The notes below the pieces were generated by a model. The model saw only the letters and a program-made list of their open reading frames with translations, was not told the DNA's origin and ran no database searches. A stretch of 64,000 nt of DNA from Chaetomium olivaceum (taxonomy: Eukaryota > Ascomycota > Sordariomycetes > Sordariales > Chaetomiaceae). How positions within the stretch are numbered: position 1 is the stretch's first letter; every line of letters begins with the position of its first letter. The position numbers and the translations under genes are program-made. Location of the stretch: contig JAYWVB010000013.1 in the NCBI GenBank assembly GCA_039881045.1, positions 558,001 through 622,000 on the forward strand. The letters are read 5' to 3'. This document shows, piece after piece, positions 13,375 through 25,378 of the stretch.

Positions 13375-15110
13375 TCCCCCTTCTCTTTTCTTTCTCCAAC
13401 CCTTCAAACACTCCATCTCCTTTGCTGGTATCGACCAACCTTCGGGTATCTCGATCCCAGTTACTTGATCCTTCACCTTCATCGCCCACCAGCAACTACC
13501 TCGACCACACCGCAATCTAAAGGTAAGTGGTCAGACCCCATCACCTCACTCGCGTCACACCTCGCACCCATCCTTTGCCATTTTCGGCGAGATATTACAA
13601 ACCAGTCCGCATTTAGCTGTTTCTCGCAGCGGTTATCGGCCTCTTCCCTGACCTCTCCCCCCCTCAGTCTACATTATTGAACCGAGCAAGCACATACATC
13701 TTCCCCCGAGCTCCAGTTAGATCGAAAACCATAGACCTGAGCCCGAACAGGCTGGCTTGCCGGCAATCCTACCTCAGAAATCGCACAGCGGAGAGCGATT
13801 CCTCCAAACCCTTTCCCTACCCACACCTTTCAAGCTTCACTTTCCATAGCCCTCACCTTGACTCAAGGGCGGGTTCTCAAACTTGCCTTCACTTTGGTCA
13901 TTCAATCCTCTCCTTCAACCTCCAATTCCGCTTCCACTCTCTTCCACATCTTCATTCCTCGACCCAATCAATTTCTTCTTCTTCCTCTCGAATCACCCTT
14001 CTCTTCCACACCGCAAGCGATCACGCGAAACTCATTCGATTTACTCGTTGCAGGTAGCTCAGCCCACTTTCTCACTGCGAAACTATTCGCTCTATCGATC
14101 ATCTCGCTTTTCCTACTTCTTCCCAGCACCCGATTCCACTTTCGAACATTTTCTAACTTTGACTCGCAACTAGTCGATCACCAAACAGATTACGAAGCTT
14201 GATCGGTAAGTTCATATGATCCCGGAGCTGCATTATCCCTCTATACTTTCCTCGGCGTGGCCTCCCTCATTCATTTCCCCCATCGCCCGAGGCAGCAAGA
14301 CTCAACCCGAACTCGGCGAGCGATCGCTTCAAAGTTGCATGATACCCTCAAATACACATACACACATCTCCCACACCTTGATTTCAGAAACATACTTCCT
14401 AAAGTTGTTCACTCCTCCAAACTTCCGAGTTTCCCACCAAACAACTCAAAAAGAACCTGTGCTGACTGACTTCTTGCAGCATTTGCGAGGAAGTGCGCCT
14501 TCCAATCCAAAGCCAATCTGCTGCACAAACAGATCGGTAAGTTCCCTGCCTTCCGCCGCTCCTTCCTCTACCTACCTAGTTACTTCGTACCGTGCTTCCC
14601 TTGCTGGTGCCGCTCAAGACCGGTCCCTATTGCGCATCAAGCCCTCCATCTTTACACTTCCACACCTTTATTTTCTCCACCTTACCACTCGACTCTCAAG
14701 TTCTTCCTTTCCCGCACAACTGGCAGACTCTCTGCCGACACCTTCCCTTTCTTCAAACCCGGTACACCTTCCTCTTTTTCCCTTCCCACTTTTGACTTCC
14801 TCCCAAAGCTCGTCTCTCTGCCGTCAAGGCTCAGGTCCAGAGCTCACCCATATTTCATTCCCAGCTTTCATCTCCAAAGCGCACACATTACCCCAATCAC
14901 TCGGAGTAAGCCTACATTCAACACAGCGGATTTTCCAACACTTCAGTTGCAGCCTCTATTTTTCTGCCGCTTTCTATTACCAACGAACAGTTTCTCCGGT
15001 CGCCTGTTGCCTTCGGAATAAACTGATCACAGCGCGCTAACCTATATTCGCTCAGCAGTCACCTTGACCCAGCGAATCTCAGCTTCGAAAGAGCCATACC
15101 CTTGCCCACC
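13375..15110 (+). promoter_or_regulatory. Long pyrimidine-rich Argonaute leader with predicted 5'UTR introns
   Basis: About 1.7 kb of C/T-rich sequence leads to the Argonaute ATG. Strong GTAAGT donors occur at 13523, 14206 and 14537. Matching acceptors are TTGCAG ending 14053, TTCTTGCAG ending 14479 (branch-like GCTGAC just before) and TCGCTCAG ending 15055 (branch-like GCTAAC at 15035-15040). The simplest model is leader exons to 13522, 14054-14205 and 14480-14536, then the coding exon from 15056. The second and third introns are the better supported. Many short upstream open frames occur; I do not consider them genes. Confidence 0.5.
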
Positions 15111-18100
15111 ATGGCCAAGGTTGAGGAACGGAATCCTCTGGAGCTCCCTGCTGGGATCAACAAGCGATGCGATCTGCCCCCCGAGGCGTATTGGGTAAGC
15201 TCCATTGCTGCTTGGGAAATTAACCACACAATGCTAATTAAGTCTTCAGCACTCCGATAAAGTCAACACTCCGCATGCCGCCCGCCGCGGCTACAACACT
15301 ACCGGCCAATCCATCCGTGTCGGCGTGAACCAGTTCCGCATCGAGAGCATCAGCGGCAAGGATGTCTACCAGTACGATGTAAGTTTCCAATGCCCTAGTA
15401 TTGAATTCCCTGAGAGGTGTTCCGCTAACCGTTGAATAGATCGCCCTCTCGCCCGTGCCCGATGGTGCCATTGTATACAAGAAGGCCTGGAACACCAAGG
15501 CTTTCCAGGGCAAGTTGGCCTCATACAATCTCCCTTGGCTCTATGACAATCGGAAGCTTGCTTGGTATGCACCTAATATTCATGGACTGGGATCCATTGC
15601 ATGCTAACGTACTATTACCCAGGTCGAGCACCAACGTTCCCAGTTTCTCGCTCGACGTTGACCTGGGCGCCGATGAGGGCCGTCCCGGCCGCCAGAGGAA
15701 CCAGTTCACCGTTGAGGTGAAGCAAACATGCAAGGTCCGCATGGAAGCCCTCAAGGGTTACTTGGAGGGGAAGGTCGGCTGGGACAATACGGTTCTGGAG
15801 TGTATGAGTAAGTGACAGCACATTCCATGATGTGTTGGTTTACCATCGCTCACTCAGTCTAGGCTTCCTGGATCATGTTCTGCGCCAGGGCCCCTCGGAG
15901 CGCATGCGCTTGATTAAGCGCACTCTTTTCAACCAATACTCAGAGACAAGGCAGCTCAACTCGGTCACTGAAGCCATCAAGGGCATTTACTCCGCCATTC
16001 GCCTGAACGACGTATGTGCTGCCCTCTCGGCTTGGTTTACCGCGCTAACGATGTAATAGTCGTTCACTTCCGGCGGCATGGGCCTCGGTGTCAATGTCGA
16101 CGTTGCCAACCAAACCTTCTGGGTTGGTCAGAAGTTCGAGCAGCTGGCGCGTAACTTCTTGAGCTGCATGGACCGTAAATGGGACAACCGTGAGTGCTAC
16201 ATTCCCCCCGTCCCTCGCAAGGGGCCCTTTTTGGGGATTCTTGTTTTCGCTCCTTTGTTACTCAGCTAACTTTTCTTCAAGTTGACTATGAGGGCTTGCG
16301 AAAGGCCCTTTTGCCTGTGAAGGTTGCGGGTAAAGGTGGCGTCCAGACTTGGGGTATGTCGGAAGCCTTCAAGGCTCTCCGTCGCCTACAGAACATCCGC
16401 TTCGAAGTGAAGCATCGCGGCGAAGCCAAGATCTCGAAGGAGCACAAGGTCAAGGGCATTGCCTTTGGCGTGCAGTATGGTGAGCTGGGCGCCAACGCAA
16501 AGGCAGTCACGTTCGACAAGAAGATGCCCGATGGCAGCACCAAGAAATACAGCATTGCCGACTACTATTTACAGCAGTACAAGACCAGGATTCAGCATTG
16601 GTACTTGCCGCTGATCGAGTCAACCAATGCCGGCCTCTTTCCCATGGAGGTCTGTGAGGTTCACCGGTTCAACCCGTACCCCTTCAAGCTGGACCCCAAC
16701 CAGGTATGCTCTTCACTTCGGATTCTTGTTTTGGTGTAATGGCACTGACGAAGAACTGTAGACATCGGAGATGATCAAGTTTGCCGTCCAACGTCCCAAT
16801 GAGCGCAAGAAACAAGTCTTGAAGATGGTGGCGAATCTCGACTGGGGCAATGACCGTTACCTCGCTCACTTCGGCATCAAGATCAACCCGAGCATGCCGA
16901 TGATTGCAGCCAAGGTCCTCCCCAACCCTGTCATTCAGTATGCCGGCAGAACCGTCGACCCCAGGACGGCAGGCCGCTGGGATCTTCGCGGCGTGAAGTT
17001 TGTCCTCCCCAACAAGGCGCCGCTTGTGTCCTGGGCTTTCGTCGTCGTCGATTTGTGTATCGACAAGGCCACTGCGGAGAACTTTGCCAAGGTCTTCAAG
17101 ACCACGTACACTAACCACGGCGGCAAGATTGTGAACGACGCAAAGATCTATGCGCCTCCGAGGGGCGTACCGGTGGACCAGGTCGTTCAGGGGTGCTACA
17201 ACAAGTGCGGGCAGGAGAACAAGCACACGCCCCAGATCATTTTCTACATTCTCAGGGACAAGTCCGCATTTACCTACGACAGGTTCAAGCAGGCCAACGA
17301 CTGCGGGGTTGCATGCTTGTCGCAGATGCTGCAGGCCCAACACGTCCGGAAGGCCCAGGGTCAATACTGCTCGAACGTCTGCATGAAGGTCAACTCCAAG
17401 CTAGGTGGGCAGACCTCAAGGATTGCCAACAAGGGCAAGGTCGCCTTTTTCGAGAACACGCCGACTATGATGATTGGCGTCGATGTCTCCCACGGCAGCA
17501 CTGCCGCCGGCTCTGCGTCTACGGCGGCGATGTGCGTCTCGATGGACCAGCAAGCAGCGGTCTATGACGCTGCCGTGCAGACCAACGGCTGGGGTGTCGA
17601 GATTTTGCAGCCCGCCAACATGCACTCGATGCTCGGGCCGTTGGCTGTGAAGTGGCGGAAGATTCATGGAAGGGCTCCGACGCACGTCTTCTACTTGCGT
17701 GATGGCGTGTCGGAAGGCCAGTTTGCTCACGTCATGGAGTTCGAGGTCGATGAGATGCGAAAGGTTTTCAAGGAACAGCTTGGCCAAGTTCCCAAGATTA
17801 CCGTCATCGTCGCCACCAAGCGCCATCACATCCGCTTCTTCCCCGAGCGCGGCGACAAGAACGAGAACTGCTTGCCCGGCACGCTCGTTGAGAAGGAGGT
17901 TACCCACCCCTTCCATTACGACTTCTACCTCTGCTCTCACGTGGCCATCCAGGGCACCGCGCGCCCGGTGCACTACAACGTGATTCACGACGAGTGCGCG
18001 CTGAAGCCTGATGAGCTGCAGCGCACCCTATACCAACAGTGCTACCAGTACTGCCGCTCGACCACCCCGGTCTCTCTGCACCCTGCGGTCTACTATGCGC

Positions 18101-18339
18101 ACTTGGCTGGTACCCGCGCGCGCCACCACGAGAACTTGGCCACCAACGCTCCACCGGCTCCCGTGGATGCCCGGCATCTGGTGTTGAAGCGGCCGGGCCC
18201 GATGTCCAAGGGCGACGGCAAGACGGCTACTTCGCGCACTTCGGATGGCCCGCCTCCTCCTCCGCTCCTAGAACCTGGCTCCGGCGGAGGCCGTCCCGAT
18301 GCCATTCAGATCTTCAAGAACACCATGTGGTGGGTCTGA
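15111..18339 (+). CDS. Argonaute (QDE-2/SMS-2 family), catalytic tetrad intact
   Basis: Small-RNA-guided effector of RNA silencing. Eight coding exons: 15111-15194, 15250-15378, 15440-15564, 15623-15807, 15863-16011, 16060-16189, 16282-16703 and 16762-18339; all introns GT-AG, the product 933 residues, no frame break. N domain and linker occupy roughly residues 1-250, PAZ about 260-390, MID/PIWI the rest. PIWI motifs are clear: GVDVSHG, YLRDGVSEGQF, KRHHIRFFPE, FYLCSHVAIQGTARP, YYAHLAGTRARHH. By alignment to human AGO2 from memory, the DEDH slicer residues are D649, E688, D722 and H855, all present. Length is closer to Neurospora QDE-2 (quelling) than SMS-2 (meiotic silencing), but the usual Gly-rich N-terminus of QDE-2-like proteins is missing, so I leave the paralogue open. 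Confidence 0.95.
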
Positions 18340-19019
18340 GGGGCCCGCTGACAAGGCAAGCCTGGGTGCGACTTTGCAGTCGCGGTTGGGGGTCAAGGCA
18401 GAGCAGCGGTGGTTTTACAGTCGCCTGACATAACTACTGCAGATGGCTCTTGTGGTGTTTGACATTGATGTATTTTAATCTTGGCGGTGGCGGTCTCTTG
18501 GGCCTGAGAGTGGACTGAGCGGCATGGCAGCTTCTTCTCCAGCCAAGAGTACCTAACCACATGAGTCCAGAGAAAGGGGCGTTCATAGCAGAATATTCGT
18601 TGACTTACAAGATTGCCTTTTTGTGAAGTGTGACTTTGAAATGTGAGAGGCAACATTAAGCAATGTATTTATTTGGCCAAAATGTGGCCATCCTTGTGAG
18701 TCCATTCCTGGAGGAGTGATGTTGACTTGCCCCTGAGACGCGCTGCCGAGCAACGAGGGCTGGGAGGGCAAGGGAGGGCCTTGGCGGTTGTTGGTTTGAC
18801 AAGGGACTGCGGGAGTTCGGCACATGGCGGACTGGGGTGAGGCGGGGTTGCATCGCTTGGCGTACCCGCGGGACAGCCAGGGAACCCGGCCGTTTCACCC
18901 CACATGGTTACATGTCGTCAGCACCAACCGAAGCTCCCGTTTTCCTGTGCGCGTACTCCCAACATCAAACCGACATCAATACTTTGTATTGGGTTGTGTG
19001 GGAAAAACACAAAGAAAAT
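18340..19019. other. Intergenic between Argonaute and SRO7-like gene
   Basis: 680 bases. An open frame upstream of and in frame with the SRO7 start (from 18837) encodes non-conserved residues and is more likely leader. Nothing else recognised. Confidence 0.35.
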
Positions 19020-22000
19020 ATGGCGAGCTTTTTGCGAGCTAGACAGGCGGGGGTTCAGAATGACTTTTCGGCAGGGATTACGCCGGGGTCATTCAATCCA
19101 GACGAACAGTCGCGATACGGCATCAACTCGCAGATCAGGTATGTCTAGGTCTATTTTTTATGTCTATTTTTCTGTCTATTTCTATATCTCTATCCATGTC
19201 TTGCTCCTCACTATCTGCTTGTTCGTTTGCCCATTCTTTGTTGTCTCTCTCTTGCTCCTCCTTCAGTATCCAACCAAAGACCAGTTCGCTAACCACCACC
19301 ACTCCTCCCCCCCAACAGCTGCCTCGCCTACGACCCCGTCCAATCCCTCCTCGCCGTCGGCACCACCACCTCGCAATACGGCCCGGCCCAAATCTACGTC
19401 TTTGGCGCTCACCGCGCCCACCGCACCTTCACCCCGTCCGCCCACTCCGCCTCTCGCAAACTCCCCCACCACCGCCGGCGCTCCCACAACAGCCCAACCA
19501 CCCAACCGCATCCTCCACCTCGCCTTCGTCGCCAACCGCCTCGTCTCCCTCGACTCCCACCACGAGCTCGCCATCTGGGACCTGGCCTCGGGCCGCCAGG
19601 CCGCAAAGACTACGTACGGCCGCGTCGCGTGCGTGGTGACGGACCCCGGGCTGGACTGGGCGCTGGTGGCGATGCAGAACGGCGCGGACGTGTGGGCGTA
19701 TGACCTGGACCGGGAACGACCGGCGACGGGGTTTAGGGTGCCGAATCTGTGGAGGGAGAGGGCGGATCCGAGGGGGATGGATCTGAGGATGGGGGTGGGC
19801 ATTGGTGTGGTGAGTCTGCAGTTGCATCCGCGGGATATTGGCAAGTTGTTGGTGGGCTATACCCATGGCGCCGTCGTGTATTCGTTCAAGCTGAATGCGG
19901 CGACTAAGTATTTCGAGTATGTTGTGCCGGCGGGCGCGCCTGGTGGGGATATGAGGGGCGTGGAGAGGGAACGCAGGCCGAGGGTGGTGCAGGCGCTTTG
20001 GCATCCGACGGGCACGTTTGTGCTGACGGCCCATGAGGATGGGAGTTTGGTGTTTTGGGATCCGAAGGATGGAAGGGTGGTGGCGGCGAGGTCGGTTTAT
20101 GAGACGAGGGTTAATGAGGTTGGGGGGGGGGGGGTGAAGACGCCGACGCCGTTGGTGCCGTTTGGGAAGATTGCGTGGTGCTGCAAGCAGAACCCGGATG
20201 ATACGGCGCTGTTGATTGCCGGGGGGCAGGCGGTGGATGAGCCGCAGAAGGGGTTGACTTTTTTGGAGCTGGGGCCGACGCCCACGTATGCGACGTCGTC
20301 GTGGGAGGTGCTAACGAACCACTTCGAGGCGAAGAGGCGGCTGACCCTGCCGATACCGCCCGGCGCTGCGGTTGCGAACTACTGCCTGATTCCGCGGTCG
20401 TCCCCGTACTTCGATGGCGCGCAGGACCCGATCGCGATTATGGTTATGCTCACCTCAGGAGAGGTCATCACCATGACCTTCCCGTCGGGGTTTCCCATCA
20501 GCCCGACCAACATGCTGCACCCGAGCATGTCGTTTGTGCATCCGTTTGTGCAGAAGATTGCCGTCACCACCATGGCGCGCGAGAGGTGGTTGGGCCTGAC
20601 CGAGACGCGCAACAAGGGTGATCCGATTCTTACGGGCGGCGCCCCGGCTCCGAAGAATAGGAGAGCGGGCTGGGATTTCCGCAACATCATCCAGGTCGCC
20701 CATGCTGACAGCACGATCCGGATATGGGATGTTGGCTACAACGACGAGATCGAGAATCCCCTGCAACTACAAGTGGATGTCGCCAGGGCACTGGACCGTT
20801 TTGAGGACGTCAGCGTAACAGCGCTTTCCATGTCCGGCGCCACAGGGGAATTTGCTGCTGGCACAAGGACGGGAGAGCTTGTCATTTACAAGTGGGGAGG
20901 GAACAAGAATTATGGCCGGGACGCGACGAAGCCCCTGAACTCCAACCCTGGGGGGTTAACCGACATCTCCTCGCGCTCGGAGCCGCCACTCAAGGACGGT
21001 CTGCAGCCGTTCGTCCTGTACGAAATGATGCAAGGTCCTATCAGCGTGATCACAGTCTCCGATGTCGGATTTGTTGCCGTGGGCTCCGAAGGCGGCTTCT
21101 TCAGCATCATCGACCTGCGCGGGCCGAGGGTTATTTTCCAGGCGGCTGTCGCGGACTTTGTCAAGGAGGAGAAACGGTCCTCTTTTCTCAAGGGGCACTC
21201 GTCCAAGGCGGCGCCGGGACAAAAGAGTTCCCAACTGCCATCGAGTTCGGTGTCCTGACTCTGGACGGGGACGGCTACTCTAGCATTGCCTGCTTTGTAG
21301 GGACGAGCCTAGGGCATGTGGCTACCTTCAAGGTCCTCCCCTCCGGGCAAACGTACTCCGCACAGTTGGCCGGCGTGGCCAAGTGTAATGCCGACAAGGT
21401 TATCTCGATCAGCACGTTGAATGCGGATACCGGGCAGCCGGCTAGTGCCAGCCCTCTCTCAGTAGGGGGGTTAAGGGAGGGCCGGCAGGTAAACGGTGTT
21501 TTGGTTGTTGGTAAGTCAAATTGTCCTCAACTTTCTTCTCAACGCTTCAGCTAACAACGACTAGTAACCCAAACCGAGATCCGCATCTTCAAGCCCGCCA
21601 CCGCCAAAGGCGCCTCCAAGTCCTTCGACGACCAATTCTGCGACGCGGCCCGCATCACCGAGATCCCCGCGTCGCGTCGGCGTCGCCCTCGTAGCCGTCT
21701 TCGGCGACCGCACCACGCGCGCCTACACCCTCCCGGGCCTCAAGGAAATCGGCCGCTCTACCTTGCCCATGCTCGACCCGGCCCGCACCGTCTCCTCCGT
21801 CATCTCCCGCACGGGCGACGTCTTCGGCTGGACGGGGCCCTCTGAGATTGTTGTCATGTCCGTCTGGGGCTCGGGCCAGCCGCTGCCGCCGTCGGGCGAC
21901 TCGCTTGTCAATCCGAACGCTGTCCTGCCGCCTAGGCCGACCATCAGCAACCTGCAGTGGATGACGGGCACCCAGTATGTCAGTCCCACAGATCTGGACC

Positions 22001-22338
22001 TGCTCATCGGTGGCGAGGGACGCCCGCCGAGCAAGCGCATGATGGAGCTGGCTGCTGCGGAGAGGGGGTTGGCCGGTAGTGGTGGTGGGGGTGGGGGTGG
22101 TGCGGCCGGCGGTAGCAGAGCTGGTGCGAGTGGTGCGCGGGCGGGGACGGCGCAGGAGGGCTGGGGCGAGTATCTGAGTCGGCAGATCAACGAGCGCACC
22201 GAGAAGCTGACGATTGTGGACGATGCGATGAACCGGCTGCAGGAGTCGAGCCAGGGGTGGGCGGATGACGTGAATAAGTATGTCAAGAAGCAGAAGAGGG
22301 ATGTCGTGTTGGGGACGGTGAAGAAATCGTTCTTCTGA
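19020..22338 (+). CDS. SRO7: Lgl/tomosyn family exocytosis protein SRO7, three frame breaks
   Basis: WD40 protein that binds the plasma-membrane t-SNARE Sec9 and Sec4 to promote polarised exocytosis. The start MASFLRARQAGVQNDF at 19020 is the family's conserved N-terminus. Exons: 19020-19138, 19319-21510 and 21565-22338. Two seven-bladed propellers are expected; diagnostic blocks are HLAFVANRLVSLDS, LHPRDIGKLLVGYTHGAVVY and WHPTGTFVLTAHEDGSLVFW. The end (NERTEKLTIVDDAMNRLQES, VKKSFF) is the R-SNARE-like tail. The frame breaks at about 19425-19440 (one base too many), 21198-21212 (one missing in a G run) and 21668-21685 (one too many or two missing). Corrected, the length is 1,027 residues, normal for the family. 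Pseudogenisation is possible but the frame totals argue for sequence errors. Confidence 0.85.
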
Positions 22339-22828
22339 ACGGGCCCATGGGGGTTGGCGTGTGTGTATACATAACGGTGGGAGGGTGACGGGTGGTTGGG
22401 GGCCGGCGTTGTTTATAGACGGGGTTCAAGCGGCTGGTTGGGATGCCGTTCTGGAAGGACGGTCTCGGTGGTCAGGTACCTGATACCTATGAGGTATATG
22501 CTTCTAATTTTTTCTCCGGTGGTTATGATTGTCAGCCCCCCTTTCTTATCCCTGGGACAGGTAAACGACCAAGTTTGTTGCTGGAGAAACCTAGTTGTGG
22601 CGGGTATGATGAATAGTTTCGCCTCCCGACGTCGAATAATAAGCGCATGGTTTCGCCTCCTGTCGAACAATATGGGCCCGGATACATAAGACGATGGGAC
22701 CAAGTAAAGAACAAACGAGCTCAACTCCTGAGGTAGCTCGGTTTGATATTAAGGCTGTTCTGGGCGTTTCTGATCTCTCTTCTACGTTCTCTATATCCTT
22801 CTCAGGGGCTTCCAGTTACCATATCATC
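22339..22828. other. Intergenic, SRO7 3' side
   Basis: 490 bases between the SRO7 stop and the first ATG of the 2EXR gene; composition turns AT-richer from about 22480. No feature recognised. Confidence 0.35.
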
Positions 22829-23653
22829 ATGGCACCTACAACCTTCCATTAATTCCCTATGTTACCAAAGGGTATTAGAGAAGCTATCTGGGCTACTGCA
22901 ATCCGCTCCGACCATCCGGGCGCACAAATCTTCACCTTATACGATACCAGTATCGAAGCTGAGCGGGAACTGCTGTCCGAGTATACGCTAGGGTCCCCAA
23001 AGTTGGGGGGTTACGCTCTGGCAGCTCCTTTACTTGGAGGCTCAGATGACTCGGATGGCTCAGATGACTCGGATGGCTCGGATGGCTCGGATGGCTCCGC
23101 CGGCTCGAACGACCAGAACGACCAGGACTCCCAGGACGACCTGGACAATCAGGACGATAGTAACAACAGCGGCAATAGTAGCGATAGTAGCTATAGTAGC
23201 TGTCATGATGGCGCAATCGGCTCATGGGTCAAAGGTAACGAATCTACATACTTGATAGATGCTGGCCTATGGACCGCCTGTAGGGAGTCGAGGGCTCTTG
23301 TAGAGCGAAGGTTTGAGAAAAGCAAAGACCAGGACGTCAACAATAAAAAGAATATTCCTGATGTCCAGGCCGCTACATGGTTCATTGTGAATGGCGAGTC
23401 GCTACCTATACGTTGCCTAACTTATCCGCAGACAGATCTCTTCTATCTTGTTTTGCTCGGCGAAACAATCGACTGGACAAGAACATCGGGTTCACCGCTG
23501 TCAAGACACTCGCAGCACCGTGTGAGTCATGTTGCCGTCGAGTCCGATATTCGTGGTGGATGGAAGGGGAAGGAGGGCCAGTGTATGGTCAAGGCGGCCC
23601 TCGACTACACCCGGAATCACACTCGACCAACACCAATTGACTTTAGTAATTAA
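22829..23653 (+). CDS. 2EXR-domain protein with an in-frame stop, probably decaying
   Basis: The 2EXR domain is a lineage-expanded fungal domain of unknown function. An ATG at 22829 starts MAPTTFH, then TAA at 22850-22852, then FPMLPKGIREAIWATAIRSD in the same frame, which is the typical 2EXR opening with a stop where one residue should be (a CAA to TAA change would do it). A shortened product could start at 22859 (264 residues). Further family-like parts are DLFYLVLLGETIDW and HVAVESDIRGGW. Residues about 60-110 are a Ser/Asp/Gly repeat encoded by a 9-base tandem array. The usual C-terminal part is missing: the frame ends in PIDFSN at a TAA. Placement in AT-richer DNA supports decay. It may be a pseudogene. 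Confidence 0.6.
23034..23100 (+). repeat. 9-base coding minisatellite
   Basis: About seven imperfect copies of a unit like CGGATGGCT, interleaved with AGATGACT variants, encode the (D)SDGS tract of the 2EXR protein. Unit length divisible by three keeps the frame when copy number changes. Confidence 0.75.
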
Positions 23654-24091
23654 TATAAAAGTATCTAACTGTATGCATGCTGCTTTGTGTGCCACAGTAA
23701 GGCTGAAGCGGAGGTGCTGTCCGAGTCGCAACATCACCGCATACAAGATTATACACGAGTAATGCAGCCAGAATTATGGCATCCAATCGCTCCTCTTGAG
23801 AACTTTGGAGGATTACGCTGGTCAATGAAACGAAACGTTCCTTTTGGCTTCCTCAACGTATGTATACTGCACACCTCAGAGACTCATCATTGAAGCTTCG
23901 CTTCAATTATCTTGTTAATTCAATCAAGCGATGGCAATGTTTTTGGTGGAGTTGATGAAGTTAATGGAATTGATTATCTAATTGATGAAGGGAAAGGGAG
24001 GGGATTGCGTGCGGGTCTTAGAGCTTCCTCCTTTGATATCTCTTACGTTTGCGGCAATTTCGCGGTGCTGTCTCCATTTTGGATGCTTGTC

Positions 24092-24282
24092 CTATCGCTT
24101 CTTCGCCTCCGCTACCCATCGCTCCAAAATATCGATATCGACGGACGGCGTATACGAGAGCTTGATATACGAGAGCTTGAGCATGTCGCTAACCGTGGCG
24201 GCCGTCTCGGGGTCAAGGTGGCCACCAGCTTGGATGGCTTTGAGATCCTCACGGACTTTGTGGAGGCGGTCGCGACTTGACA
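24092..24282 (-). CDS. Small hypothetical protein candidate
   Basis: Not recognised. The 63-codon frame (MSSRDRLHKVREDLKAIQAG at its start, WVAEAKKR at its end) has a sensible, mostly helical and charged composition and is more GC-rich than the AT-rich DNA around it. An in-frame upstream extension starts at 24388. A 15-base near-tandem duplication within it gives the repeat KLSYIKLSYT. It could be a small gene, a remnant exon of a larger lost gene, or chance. Confidence 0.3.
24143..24182 (+). repeat. Short tandem duplication
   Basis: The string TATACGAGAGCTTGA appears twice back to back, inside the small minus-strand frame. Confidence 0.6.
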
Positions 24283-25378
24283 TAATGAGGACGATCTTCG
24301 TTGTGGAAGGTAGTGGGTTAGGAGTTTCAAGCTGGTCTTCCACTTGCGCTATATGCAAACAAATGGCTTCAAATGGCTTTGGGCACAAGTATGATGTCCG
24401 GCCTGGGAGGCAGAATTAGGGGGTTTAATATTTTATACTGCGGGCTACAAACGGTTACTCGCAATCCCTCTTTATCAAGACAATACCATTGATGCAAAAC
24501 AAAGCAATCAAGGATAAACAATGCAGAAAAGCAACCCAGAACCTTTGCTTCCATATTCACTGTTCGTCTCTCTAGTGATTGGCCATTCTAAAAAAGGGGC
24601 AAGATAGGTAACTGCAGGAGTACTAATGAGTTACTATAGAATCTTTAGATAGCTTGGTAGAGTATTCTTGTTAAACAGACGTTACTAAGAAGTCAACTCG
24701 GAGGTAATACCAGTGTTGTTCTACCTCGGAGAAGCCTCCAGAAGTCTTTGGACAGAGGTGAGAAAGAAACGGGCCCAATCATTATACCATAACGATTTTC
24801 TATCTCTCCGCTCCATCCGTCCAATAGCTGAATCTCCCCTCTTTCCCCGACCGCACTGCCCTCCCCGTTTCCCTCCCCTTTTCCCCTTCGTCTTTTCCCT
24901 TAAAGGCGTTTAGTAAAAGGCACAAGTTCGGTTTGTACGAGGGGACCGTGGCCACTTACGGCTTGCTTGGAACCGAGCCGCCATAGCCGCCGGGGAATCC
25001 ACTGCCGGTATCCGGATATGTGGGGGGTAGTAACGGTAGTACAAAGCAGAGATGTCTACCAGTAACCCCAAGCGCTGCCCAAACACTATGGCTAAATAGC
25101 GGAACTACCCCATCCCCTCTCCTGTCTTGCTCTCTGAGATGTTTCAGTCGCTCCAATTGATGGACTGCAGTTACCGCGGGCCGTTATTCTCGACCCTGCG
25201 GGGATGAAGCTGCGATTTACCGGAGCGGAGTGGTACTGGCTCCTCCTCAGTTCACCTCATGGCTACTACTCCTAGATAAGTGAGCGCCATTCATGTCACC
25301 GCCCAACATTACACACCGCTCACCACACCCAACACAGGCCATGAACTAACCCTCAAGCCTGCGCACAACACCACCACC

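Larger units (their letters stand above)
23654..25378. other. AT-richer gene-poor stretch before the GH3 gene
   Basis: About 1.7 kb, clearly richer in A and T than its neighbours up to about 24720, then C/T-rich and finally normal before the GH3 start. Apart from the small minus-strand frame at 24092-24282 I see no protein-like sequence. It may hold worn-down transposon or duplicated-gene DNA, but I cannot name an element. Confidence 0.4.

Noticed and set aside
14216..15040. 274-codon open frame in the Argonaute leader
   Set aside because: C/T-rich DNA has few stops; the frame crosses strong splice sites and reads as Ser/Pro/Phe-rich filler.
18837..19019. Upstream extension of SRO7 starting at 18837 or 18912
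   Set aside because: The family's conserved N-terminus begins at 19020 and the added residues are not family-like.
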